From contig CAMKAP010000018.1 in NCBI GenBank assembly GCA_946410505.1, positions 1 through 16,041 of the forward strand: a stretch of 16,041 nucleotides of DNA, read 5' to 3'. This DNA comes from an uncultured Clostridia bacterium. Its GTDB lineage: Bacteria; Bacillota_A; Clostridia; Oscillospirales; Oscillospiraceae. This document shows, one piece after another, positions 6,094 to 11,919 of this stretch; positions within the stretch are counted from its first letter, which is position 1; the number at the start of each line of letters is the position of its first letter. The position numbers and the translations under genes were made by a program. A model generated the notes under the pieces. The model was not told where the DNA came from and ran no database searches. It saw nothing but the letters and a program-made list of their open reading frames with translations.

Positions 6094-7886
6094 TGGCGAG
6101 CACAACGGCAACATGGTACAGGGGCAGCAATCAGACAAGCAGCGGCGCATATTTCGGGACCGTCGGATATGACGGCAGCCCGATCGTGGGACGCTTCGCT
6201 TTTACGACGCCCGCGACCGGCGCGACGAGCATTTCTTTTTCCACGGGGTCCTATTCCGCCGTAGGTCAGACCGGGTCGGGATCTCTGCAAAACTTCCGTT
6301 TTGCGGTCACAACGGACAGCACGGCCTATATCAACACGGCTTCCGCAAGCGGATTCTCTGTGGCGGTGGACGCCGGGGCCAACATCATGGCGAGCAACGG
6401 ACCCGCCTCCGTACAGCTTTTGCCAAACACCACTTATTATCTGTGGATTTATCCTGCAGAGAGCCGATACGGCGTGTGGAAGATCACGAGCGTCAGTGTC
6501 ACGCTCTCCGGTGCCTACGGAAATCCCGCATCCCCGACTGCGTCCAACGGCCATTTCGGCGCGGCGGTCGGCATCACGCTCTCAGGCGGCAGCAGCGGCG
6601 CAAACTACACCGTCACAACCTCCTGCGCGGGCAGGACGGAGACGCTGCAGACCAAGGGGACAAGCACCTATCTGAGCTGGACACCGGCACTGGCAGTCTA
6701 TGGCCCGCTGCTGCCCAACGCATCCAGCGCGACGGCGACGATCACCGTAGAGACCTTCTACGGAAGCACGAGCCGAGGGACGAGACAGACCAGCATCACG
6801 CTGAGCTTCCGCGCAGCGGACGTTTCGCCGACTGCCTCCGATGGATGGTACAGCCATGCGCCGTACAACGAGAGAGCCGGCAGCGGGATCAACAAATACA
6901 TCCAGGGCATCAGCCGGGCGCGCTTCAGTTTTGACAGCAGTAAAATTTCCACGAAGTACGCAGCCACGATTGCTTCTTACAGCGTAACCGTCGGCAACGC
7001 GACGGACAGCGCGTCTCCCTATGAGACGCCGATCCTGAACGGCACGACCGCCGTCACGGTCAAGATCACGGATTCGCGCGGCTTTTCCTACAGCACAAGC
7101 GTGACGATCACGCCGCTGAGCTATGCGGCACCCACGCTTGGGCAGGTCAGTCTCTTCCGCTGCGATCAGAGCGGCGCGGCCGATGAGGACGGCACGTATT
7201 ATTCCGTCAAGGCTACAGCCGTATACAGCAGTCTTGAAGGCGCAAACAGCGCCACAATTCGGCGGTATCAGAAAACAGCGAACGGCAGCTATGGCAGCGG
7301 GGCGGCGTATACTTCCGGTGCGACGGTCATTGCCGGGCCCATCGACGCGGACACGGTTTACGAGATCAAACTGGAGATCAGCGATACCGTCGGAAGCAGC
7401 GGCGCGGTTGTCCAAAAGCTCCCGAGCCGAAAATGGGCGATGAAATTCCGGCCGAATGGCGAGGGCGTCGGCTTCGGCATGTCTCCGCAGGCGGACAAGC
7501 GCATTGAGATCCCTTCCGACTGGCTGATCTACATCGGAGCAGAGCGCGTACCTTGCGAGCTCGGAAGCAACGCGGCGGGAAACTACGCAAAATTCGCCGG
7601 TGGACTTCTGATCCAATGGGGAACGGTCGACCCCGGCGCACACACGCTGTCGCAGATCGGGAGCAGCGGCATCTATTTTGATAACAGTGTCATCAACTTC
7701 CCGATCCCGTTCGCCGACGCCAATGCTGTGATTACCGGACACTCACGCTATTCTACGGGCCATTGCGTCCCTTTCGGCGCGTGGGCCCACAGCGGCGAGG
7801 GTTTTACGGCTCATATATATGACTTTTTCGCAAGAAACGGCAGCTCCTTTGTGATCCGCTGGTTTGCCGTTGGAAGATGGAAATAA
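6093..7886 (+). CDS. tail fibre-type protein (DUF859-like, gp53-like C-terminus)
   Basis: The protein has 597 residues from ATG 6093, preceded by AGGAGGG. An earlier in-frame ATG at 6048 lies inside the previous gene and has no comparable site. Residues 1-230 are Ser/Thr/Gly/Ala-rich beta repeats. About 240-480 resembles the DUF859 family of phage minor structural proteins: SPTASDGWYSHAPYNE, a SRARFSFDSSKIS stretch, a VTVKITDSRGFS strand, and a KWAMKFRPNGEGVGFGM close. The last 100 residues (AGGLLIQWGTVDPG, INFPIPFADANAVITG, SFVIRWFAVGRWK) look like the receptor-binding C-terminal domain of gp53-type fibres. It is probably the host-recognition fibre. Relative to its neighbours it seems to use more A/T-ending codons, so the receptor-binding region may have been exchanged between phages. 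I judged this by eye only. Confidence 0.72.
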   Translation: MASTTATWYRGSNQTSSGAYFGTVGYDGSPIVGRFAFTTPATGATSISFSTGSYSAVGQTGSGSLQNFRFAVTTDSTAYINTASASGFSVAVDAGANIMASNGPASVQLLPNTTYYLWIYPAESRYGVWKITSVSVTLSGAYGNPASPTASNGHFGAAVGITLSGGSSGANYTVTTSCAGRTETLQTKGTSTYLSWTPALAVYGPLLPNASSATATITVETFYGSTSRGTRQTSITLSFRAADVSPTASDGWYSHAPYNERAGSGINKYIQGISRARFSFDSSKISTKYAATIASYSVTVGNATDSASPYETPILNGTTAVTVKITDSRGFSYSTSVTITPLSYAAPTLGQVSLFRCDQSGAADEDGTYYSVKATAVYSSLEGANSATIRRYQKTANGSYGSGAAYTSGATVIAGPIDADTVYEIKLEISDTVGSSGAVVQKLPSRKWAMKFRPNGEGVGFGMSPQADKRIEIPSDWLIYIGAERVPCELGSNAAGNYAKFAGGLLIQWGTVDPGAHTLSQIGSSGIYFDNSVINFPIPFADANAVITGHSRYSTGHCVPFGAWAHSGEGFTAHIYDFFARNGSSFVIRWFAVGRWK

Positions 7887-7903
7887 ACGGACAGTAAGGG
7901 AGA

Positions 7904-7927
7904 GCCGGAGGGGACACAGTCCCCGGC
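7904..7927. repeat. hairpin upstream of the 265-aa phage gene
   Basis: GGGGAC at 7910-7915 pairs perfectly with GTCCCC at 7919-7924 around a three-base loop. GCC at 7904-7906 pairs with GGC at 7925-7927 across a three-base bulge. It sits one base before the AAGGAGG ribosome binding site of the next gene and has no T tract. It may modulate ribosome access, or be a short palindromic repeat. Confidence 0.55.
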
Positions 7928-7939
7928 AAGGAGGAAATA

Positions 7940-8737
7940 ATGGCAACATACAGGGAGTTTGATCCCGCAGACGCCGAGTTGGAGGAGCTGTACCAGGCGC
8001 TGATGGGGCGCAGGAGCTTTTCGTATCACGCGGCGGAGGACCCGATGTATCGCAGCGCTGCCGACCGATATGTGCAGAACGGCCGTCTCGCCATGCGCGA
8101 CACCATGGGCTCTGCCGCGGCGCTCACGGGCGGCTACGGCTCCAGCTATGCCCAGGCGGTGGGACAGCAGAGCTTTGACGAGTATCTGCGGCAGCTCAGC
8201 GAGGCCATGCCGGAGCTCTACGGTATGGCGTATCAGCGCTATCTCGACGAGGGCGAGAGCCTGCGGGACCGCTACGATCTGGCGTATCAGCGCCGGGAGG
8301 GAGAACGGGAGCAGGAGCGGGCCGAGGCGGCCGCGGCCTATCAGCGGGAGCGGGACGCTCTGGCCGACGAGCGCTACCGGCTGGAGCAGGAGAGCAAGCG
8401 GGCACAGCAGAGCTACAAGCAGCGGCAGGACAGCTACCAGAACCTGGTCAAGCTGATCAGCGGCTCGGGCTACAGTCCCACCGACACCGAGCTCTCCGCT
8501 GCAGGGCTGAGCCGTGCATCGGCAGAGGCGCTCCGCAAGGAATATGAGAGAGCAAAGGGCATTGGCCAGCCGGCCCGGAGCGCGGTCTACTACCGGAGCG
8601 CTGCTTCGGCAAAGACGTCGAGCGGGAGCAGCAGCGCAACCGCCCACAAGACCGTCAGCGGATCCAAGACCAGTAAAGGCAGCGGGAACGGCTCCGCGAG
8701 CTCCACGGGTTTCAAGGGCGGCCTGTCCAAGAGGTGA
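7940..8737 (+). CDS. phage protein of unknown function, helical with low-complexity tail
   Basis: The protein has 265 residues, with a strong AAGGAGG site. The N-terminal part has FSYHAAEDPMYRSAADRYVQNGRLAMRDTM followed by GSAAALTGGYGSSYAQAVGQQ. I recognise this pattern from uncharacterised proteins near lysis genes in Clostridia phages. Residues about 95-180 are dense in Arg, Glu and Gln (YQRREGEREQERAEAAAA) and probably form long helices or a coiled coil. The last 50 residues are Ser/Lys/Gly/Thr repeats without structure. No signal peptide or membrane segment is seen. Its place between fibre and endolysin, and the Ala/Gly-rich TGGYGSSYA motif, would suit an internal virion or ejection protein that acts during DNA delivery. 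I cannot show this, so the function is left open. Confidence 0.68.
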   Translation: MATYREFDPADAELEELYQALMGRRSFSYHAAEDPMYRSAADRYVQNGRLAMRDTMGSAAALTGGYGSSYAQAVGQQSFDEYLRQLSEAMPELYGMAYQRYLDEGESLRDRYDLAYQRREGEREQERAEAAAAYQRERDALADERYRLEQESKRAQQSYKQRQDSYQNLVKLISGSGYSPTDTELSAAGLSRASAEALRKEYERAKGIGQPARSAVYYRSAASAKTSSGSSSATAHKTVSGSKTSKGSGNGSASSTGFKGGLSKR

Positions 8738-8743
8738 AAGCCA

Positions 8744-9547
8744 ATGACAGAGAGTGAACTGCGAAGCAGAGTCTGCGAAATCGCGCGGGGGTGGCTGGGC
8801 TGCCGGGAGAGTGACGGCAGCAACCGGCCCATCATCGACTGCTACAACAGCATCCGCCCCCTGCCCCGGGGCTATCGGATGCGCTATGAGGACCCCTGGT
8901 GCGCGGCCTTCGTTTCCGCGGTGGGAAAGCGGGCGGGGCTGGAAGAGATCCTCTTCCCGGAGTGCGCCTGCGAGCCCATGATCGCGCTGTATCAAAAGGC
9001 GGGGCGCTTTGAGGAACAGGACTTTGCCGTGCCGAAGCCCGGCGATGTGATTTTCTACGACTGGGAAGACACCGGGGAAGGTGATTGCCGGGGCGCAAGC
9101 GACCATGTGGGACTGGTTGTGAGCGTGAACGGCAATCTGCTTAAGGTCATCGAGGGCAACAAGTCAGACGCGGTGGGACTGCGGGATCTGCATATCGACG
9201 CCCGCTTCATCCGCGGCTACGGGCAGCCGGACTATCTGAAAATGGCGGACGACTATGTACGGCCCGCGGTGCAGGAGACGGAGAAGAAGAAACAGGAAGC
9301 GGCCGCAGCGGAAAGCCAGGAGGCTGTGATCCGGCTGCCGTATCTGCGACGCGGAGACATGGGGGAGACGGTAAGGGCTGCGCAGCTGCTGCTGATCGGC
9401 CGCGGCTTTCGCTGCGGTCCCTGGGGAGCGGACGGGGAATTCGGACCCGCCACCTACGGAGCATTGTATCAGTTTCAACGTGCGCGGAAACTCGCAGTGG
9501 ACGGCGTACTGGGACCGGAGAGCTGGAAGGCGCTGATGGGAGCGTGA
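8744..9547 (+). CDS. phage endolysin: CHAP/NlpC-type cysteine peptidase plus peptidoglycan-binding domain
   Basis: The protein has 267 residues and starts 6 bases after the upstream stop, with GAGGTGAA as ribosome binding site. Residues about 8-165 form a CHAP/NlpC-like cysteine amidase or endopeptidase domain: DPWCAAFVS places the nucleophile at Cys53, ASDHVGLVVS gives His121, and VIEGNKSDAVGLR supplies a polar third residue (Glu137 or Asn139). A charged linker (QETEKKKQEAAAAESQE) leads to a C-terminal PG_binding_1 domain (about 200-267) with LRRGDMGETVRAAQLLL and DGEFGPATYGALYQFQ. It would cut host peptidoglycan once the holin opens the membrane. It has no signal peptide, as expected for a holin-dependent lysin. 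Holin genes follow directly, giving a normal lysis cassette. Confidence 0.9.
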   Translation: MTESELRSRVCEIARGWLGCRESDGSNRPIIDCYNSIRPLPRGYRMRYEDPWCAAFVSAVGKRAGLEEILFPECACEPMIALYQKAGRFEEQDFAVPKPGDVIFYDWEDTGEGDCRGASDHVGLVVSVNGNLLKVIEGNKSDAVGLRDLHIDARFIRGYGQPDYLKMADDYVRPAVQETEKKKQEAAAAESQEAVIRLPYLRRGDMGETVRAAQLLLIGRGFRCGPWGADGEFGPATYGALYQFQRARKLAVDGVLGPESWKALMGA

Positions 9548-9551
9548 AGAA

Positions 9552-9821
9552 ATGTTCATAAGCGCGCAGAATCTGATCACCGCCGCAGCGGTGCTGGCCG
9601 CTGCCCTGGCCCTGCTGGGCTCCTACAACCGTGCCTATAACTGGTACCGGAAGCAGGAAAAGCAGGGGGAGGACATCAGCGAACTGAAGGACGAGCAGGG
9701 GCTGCTGACCTACGGGGTGCTGGCCTGCCTGAAGGGCCTGAAGGAGCAGGGCTGCAACGGCCCGGTCACCGATGCCATCGGAAGGATCGAAAAGCACCTG
9801 AACAAGAAGGCGCACGAGTAA
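9552..9821 (+). CDS. small phage membrane protein of the lysis cassette
   Basis: The protein has 89 residues. One hydrophobic helix at about residues 8-25 (LITAAAVLAAALALLG) is followed by a charged region (YRKQEKQGEDISELKDEQ) and a well-conserved-looking tail, LTYGVLACLKGLKEQGCNGPVTDAIGRIEKHLNK. The shape is that of a single-pass accessory lysis protein, such as a holin partner or spanin-like protein. Relatives of this sequence in Clostridia phages are often labelled as branched-chain amino acid permeases, which cannot be right for one helix. It lies 4 bases after the endolysin stop and before the holin. Only a weak GGGAGCG site precedes the ATG, so translation may be coupled to the endolysin gene. 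Confidence 0.7.
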   Translation: MFISAQNLITAAAVLAAALALLGSYNRAYNWYRKQEKQGEDISELKDEQGLLTYGVLACLKGLKEQGCNGPVTDAIGRIEKHLNKKAHE

Positions 9822-9841
9822 TACTTTTCACGAAGATAGAC

Positions 9842-9873
9842 CGCGGCGGAGGAACGAAAGAATCTCCGCCGCG
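9842..9873. repeat. perfect 10-bp stem inverted repeat before the holin gene
   Basis: CGCGGCGGAG at 9842-9851 pairs perfectly with CTCCGCCGCG at 9864-9873 around a 12-base loop. It is followed by GAAAGGAAAGGG rather than T residues, so it is not a canonical terminator. It lies just before the holin ribosome binding region (about 9874-9886) and could set the level or timing of holin synthesis, or be an inserted palindromic repeat. Confidence 0.7.
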
Positions 9874-9896
9874 AAAGGAAAGGGAGAATCGACGAT

Positions 9897-10139
9897 ATGG
9901 AAATCACCGGAATTACATTGATCTGCTATCTGGGCGGCCTGGGCGTGAAGCTCTCGAAGCTGGACAACAAGTGGATCCCACTGCTCTGCGGCCTGCTGGG
10001 AGGCGCGCTGGGCCTGCTGGCCCTGGGCGTGATGCCCGACTTTCCGGCCGAAAAACTCATCGACGCTGCGGCCGTGGGCATCGCCTCCGGCCTTGCCGCC
10101 ACCGGCGCGGATCAGACCATCCGACAGCTCATTTCCTGA
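9897..10139 (+). CDS. phage holin (Phage_holin_5 / superfamily V-like)
   Basis: The protein has 80 residues. Hydrophobic segments lie at about residues 3-16, 26-44 (WIPLLCGLLGGALGLLALG) and 55-69 (AAAVGIASGLAATGADQ). The layout WIPLL...GLLALGVMPDF...GIASGLAATGADQ resembles the Phage_holin_5 family, in which a WIP motif and a closing SGLASTG segment are usual. Holins accumulate in the membrane and open it to release the endolysin. The start at 9897 follows AAAGGGAG with about 10 bases of spacing. It is the last phage-like gene before host genes begin, and is preceded by the perfect inverted repeat at 9842-9873. Confidence 0.78.
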   Translation: MEITGITLICYLGGLGVKLSKLDNKWIPLLCGLLGGALGLLALGVMPDFPAEKLIDAAAVGIASGLAATGADQTIRQLIS

Positions 10140-10144
10140 GAATC

Positions 10145-10178
10145 AGGCCTGCGGCGGGGATCGGCGGCCTTGCTTTTT
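10145..10178 (+). terminator. weak terminator-like hairpin after the holin
   Basis: AGGCC at 10145-10149 pairs with GGCCT at 10166-10170, and a TGCTTTTT tract follows to 10178. A competing nine-pair stem (10151-10159 with 10179-10187, one G-U pair) swallows the T run in its loop. Position between phage and host blocks supports a late-operon terminator, but the stem is short. Confidence 0.38.
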
Positions 10179-10198
10179 CCCTGCCGCTGTTATAAAAT
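10170..10198 (+). promoter_or_regulatory. candidate sigma-A promoter of plsC
   Basis: TTGCTT at 10170-10175 and TAAAAT at 10193-10198 are separated by 17 bases. The -10 match is good (5/6) and the -35 is weak (3/6). Predicted initiation near 10203-10206 falls inside the left arm of the inverted repeat at 10197-10236. Reasonable, but not certain. Confidence 0.4.
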
Positions 10199-10236
10199 AA
10201 GCGGGTAATTTGTTGTCATTTGAGGTACCCGCTTAT
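10197..10236. promoter_or_regulatory. perfect 11-bp inverted repeat overlapping the plsC start codon
   Basis: ATAAGCGGGTA (10197-10207) is the exact reverse complement of TACCCGCTTAT (10226-10236), with an 18-base spacer. The right arm includes the first two bases of the plsC ATG (10235-10237). The left arm overlaps the candidate -10 element and start site. In any transcript reading through from upstream it would fold and hide the start codon. In DNA it could be a spaced operator. Confidence 0.7.
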
Positions 10237-11035
10237 GATTTACGCTCTGGTGTTTTTGCTCTGCGCGCTGGCCGCTGCCTGGGCCGTGGTGGCGCTGGCC
10301 CACTGGCACTGGCTGCTTGGCGTACTGGTATTCGTGCTGGTATTTGTGCTGATGCACGGGGTCTATGTGGCGATTTGGTGGCTGCTGGTGCTGCCGGTGG
10401 ACCGGACAAAGCCTCTGGAAAAGCAGAATCCCCGCGCGCGGGAGGCCTGCCGCGGCGTCGGGCGCTTTCTCTGCCTGTACGGCGGTCTGAAGCCCCATAT
10501 CTCCGGCGAGGAGAAGCTTCCGACAGACAGCCGCTTCCTCTTCGTGTGCAACCACAGGTCCATGTTCGACCCCCTGATGGTCATCGGCTTTATGTTTCGC
10601 TGGAACATCTCCTTTATCTCAAAGCCCTCCAACATGCAGATCCCCATGGTGGGCGACATCGCCTATAACGCAGGCTACCTGCCCATCGACCGGGAAAATG
10701 ACCGGGCTGCGCTCAAGACCATCCTGACCGCCGCCGACTATATGAAGCGGGACCTCTGCTCGATCGGCATTTATCCCGAGGGGACGCGGACCCGGACGGG
10801 GGAATTGCTTCCCTTCCATGCCGGCTCCTTCAAGACGGCCCAGCGCGCCAATGTACCCCTGGCGGTGGCCTGCGTGAGGGGGACCGAGAAAGTGAAAAAG
10901 CGCCTGTTTCTTCGTCCCACCGACGTGTACCTGGACATTCTTGAGGTGATCCCGGCGGAAAAGGTCAAAGCGATGAGCACGGCGGAGCTCTCCGAATATG
11001 CACGCAATCGGATCGAGGAGGGCCTGAAGCAATGA
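10235..11035 (+). CDS. plsC: 1-acyl-sn-glycerol-3-phosphate acyltransferase (PlsC type)
   Basis: The protein has 266 residues from ATG 10235, with GAGG nine bases upstream. An in-frame TTG at 10220 is possible but less likely. The N-terminus has two hydrophobic segments (about 2-22 and 26-54), making it a membrane protein. The acyltransferase motifs are present: NHRSMFD with the catalytic His107 and Asp112 (HX4D), the substrate motif around 151-156 (IDREND), and YPEGTRTRTGE with the EGTR core at 182-185. The enzyme would transfer an acyl chain to the sn-2 position of lysophosphatidic acid to make phosphatidic acid for membrane lipids. It overlaps the next gene by 4 bp (ATGA). It is the first host-type gene to the right of the phage block. 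The family is certain; the exact acyl donor or substrate within it is not. Confidence 0.87.
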   Translation: MIYALVFLLCALAAAWAVVALAHWHWLLGVLVFVLVFVLMHGVYVAIWWLLVLPVDRTKPLEKQNPRAREACRGVGRFLCLYGGLKPHISGEEKLPTDSRFLFVCNHRSMFDPLMVIGFMFRWNISFISKPSNMQIPMVGDIAYNAGYLPIDRENDRAALKTILTAADYMKRDLCSIGIYPEGTRTRTGELLPFHAGSFKTAQRANVPLAVACVRGTEKVKKRLFLRPTDVYLDILEVIPAEKVKAMSTAELSEYARNRIEEGLKQ

Positions 11036-11760
11036 AGAAGGTCGCACTGGTTACGGGCTCGTCCCGCGGGATCGGCGCCGCCATCGCCGCGGCGCTGAGC
11101 CGCGCGGGCTACGGCGTCTGCATCAACTATATTGAACGCGCCGACAAGGCCGAAGAACTGGCCGAAGAGCTCCGCGCGGAGGGCGGCGAGGTCATCACGC
11201 AGCAGTGTGATGTGGCGGACCGCGAGGCCGTGTGGGCCATGGTCGCGCGCATTGAGCGGGAGTTGGGACCGGTAACGCTGCTGGTGAATAACGCGGGCAT
11301 CGCAAAACAGCAGCAGTTTCAGGACATCGAGGAGGAGACCTGGCAGCGGCTGTACGCCGTGAACGTGGGCGGCTGCTTTCACTGCAGCCAGGCGGTGTTG
11401 GGGAACATGCTCCATGAGCATGCGGGCTGCATCGTGAACATCTCCTCTATCTGGGGCAGCCACGGCGCCAGCTGTGAGGCGGCCTATTCCTCCACCAAGC
11501 ACGCCATCATAGGACTTACGCGCTCCCTGTCAGCGGAGCTCTCGCTCTCCGGTATCCGCGTCAACTGCGTGGCGCCGGGCGTCATCGACACCGATATGGT
11601 ACAGGTGCTGGGGCAGGAAACGCTGGAGGAGCTTGCCCGGGAGATCCCGCTGGGGCGGCTCGGACAGCCGGAGGAGATCGCCCAGATGGTGCTCGCGGTG
11701 GCGGAGAACCCCTATATCACCGGGCAGGTGATCACAGTAGACGGGGGCTTTCTGGTCTGA
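11032..11760 (+). CDS. short-chain dehydrogenase/reductase, probably EF-P 5-aminopentanone reductase (YmfI-like)
   Basis: The protein has 242 residues, a complete classical SDR. TGSSRGIG (residues 8-15) is the nucleotide-binding loop and NNAG is at 86-89. The catalytic set is Ser139, Tyr152 and Lys156 in SSIWG...AAYSSTK. PG at 177-178 begins the substrate loop, and the C-terminus ends VDGGFLV. Overall it looks like FabG, the 3-oxoacyl-ACP reductase. However, the stretch SIWGSHGASCEAAYS matches the SIWG.TGASCE..YS signature I associate with B. subtilis YmfI, which reduces the 5-aminopentanone group on elongation factor P. The ATGA overlap with plsC could support a lipid role, while the translation genes downstream could support EF-P. 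SDR is certain; the YmfI assignment is moderate. Confidence 0.8.
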   Translation: MKKVALVTGSSRGIGAAIAAALSRAGYGVCINYIERADKAEELAEELRAEGGEVITQQCDVADREAVWAMVARIERELGPVTLLVNNAGIAKQQQFQDIEEETWQRLYAVNVGGCFHCSQAVLGNMLHEHAGCIVNISSIWGSHGASCEAAYSSTKHAIIGLTRSLSAELSLSGIRVNCVAPGVIDTDMVQVLGQETLEELAREIPLGRLGQPEEIAQMVLAVAENPYITGQVITVDGGFLV

Positions 11761-11799
11761 GCGCCGAAAAAGGCGGCCGACGTACAAAAGATCTGCATC

Positions 11800-11838
11800 C
11801 CACCGCAAAAAATGCTTGCATTATACAGAATGCGGTGG
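11800..11838. promoter_or_regulatory. nested inverted repeats spanning the -35 region of the rimP promoter
   Basis: CCACCGCA (11800-11807) pairs exactly with TGCGGTGG (11831-11838), framing the -35 element and ending at the -10 box. Inside it, AATGC-TT-GCATT (11811-11822) is a second palindrome that contains the -35 hexamer. This could be an operator for a repressor or activator. It is DNA upstream of the start site, so it would not be in the operon transcript. Confidence 0.5.
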
Positions 11839-11844
11839 TATGAT
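11816..11844 (+). promoter_or_regulatory. sigma-A promoter of the rimP-nusA-infB operon
   Basis: TTGCAT (11816-11821), a 17-base spacer and TATGAT (11839-11844) are preceded by TGG, giving an extended -10 (TGN). Initiation is expected near 11851, leaving a leader of about 70 bases before rimP. Both hexamers match consensus well and no other strong candidate lies in this gap. Confidence 0.7.
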
Positions 11845-11868
11845 TACACAGTAAGATTTGAGTTCCAT

Positions 11869-11897
11869 GGAGTGGGTTGAAAGACCCACTCCTTTTT
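11869..11897 (+). terminator. leader hairpin with T tract (probable attenuator) before rimP
   Basis: GGAGTGGGT (11869-11877) pairs perfectly with ACCCACTCC (11884-11892) around TGAAAG, followed by TTTTTGG. It lies between the operon promoter and rimP, so it must be leaky or regulated. The short, G-interrupted T tract is the kind that benefits from NusA. NusA-dependent attenuation in the nusA operon leader has been described in B. subtilis. Confidence 0.75.
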
Positions 11898-11919
11898 GGT
11901 GAACAGTAGAGGTGAACAG

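Noticed and set aside
7811..9106. Minus-strand open frame (431 codons) across three phage genes
   Set aside because: It spans the fibre end, the 265-aa gene and the endolysin start, all of which have good ribosome binding sites on the + strand. No domain was recognised.
11761..11780. CGCC-GAAAAA-GGCG hairpin after the reductase as a terminator
   Set aside because: It is a four-pair stem followed by GCCGAC with no T tract.
11896..11919. TTG or GTG start for rimP at 11896-11899
   Set aside because: These codons overlap the T tract of the leader hairpin and have no ribosome binding site. ATG 11920 has AGAGGTG at normal spacing.
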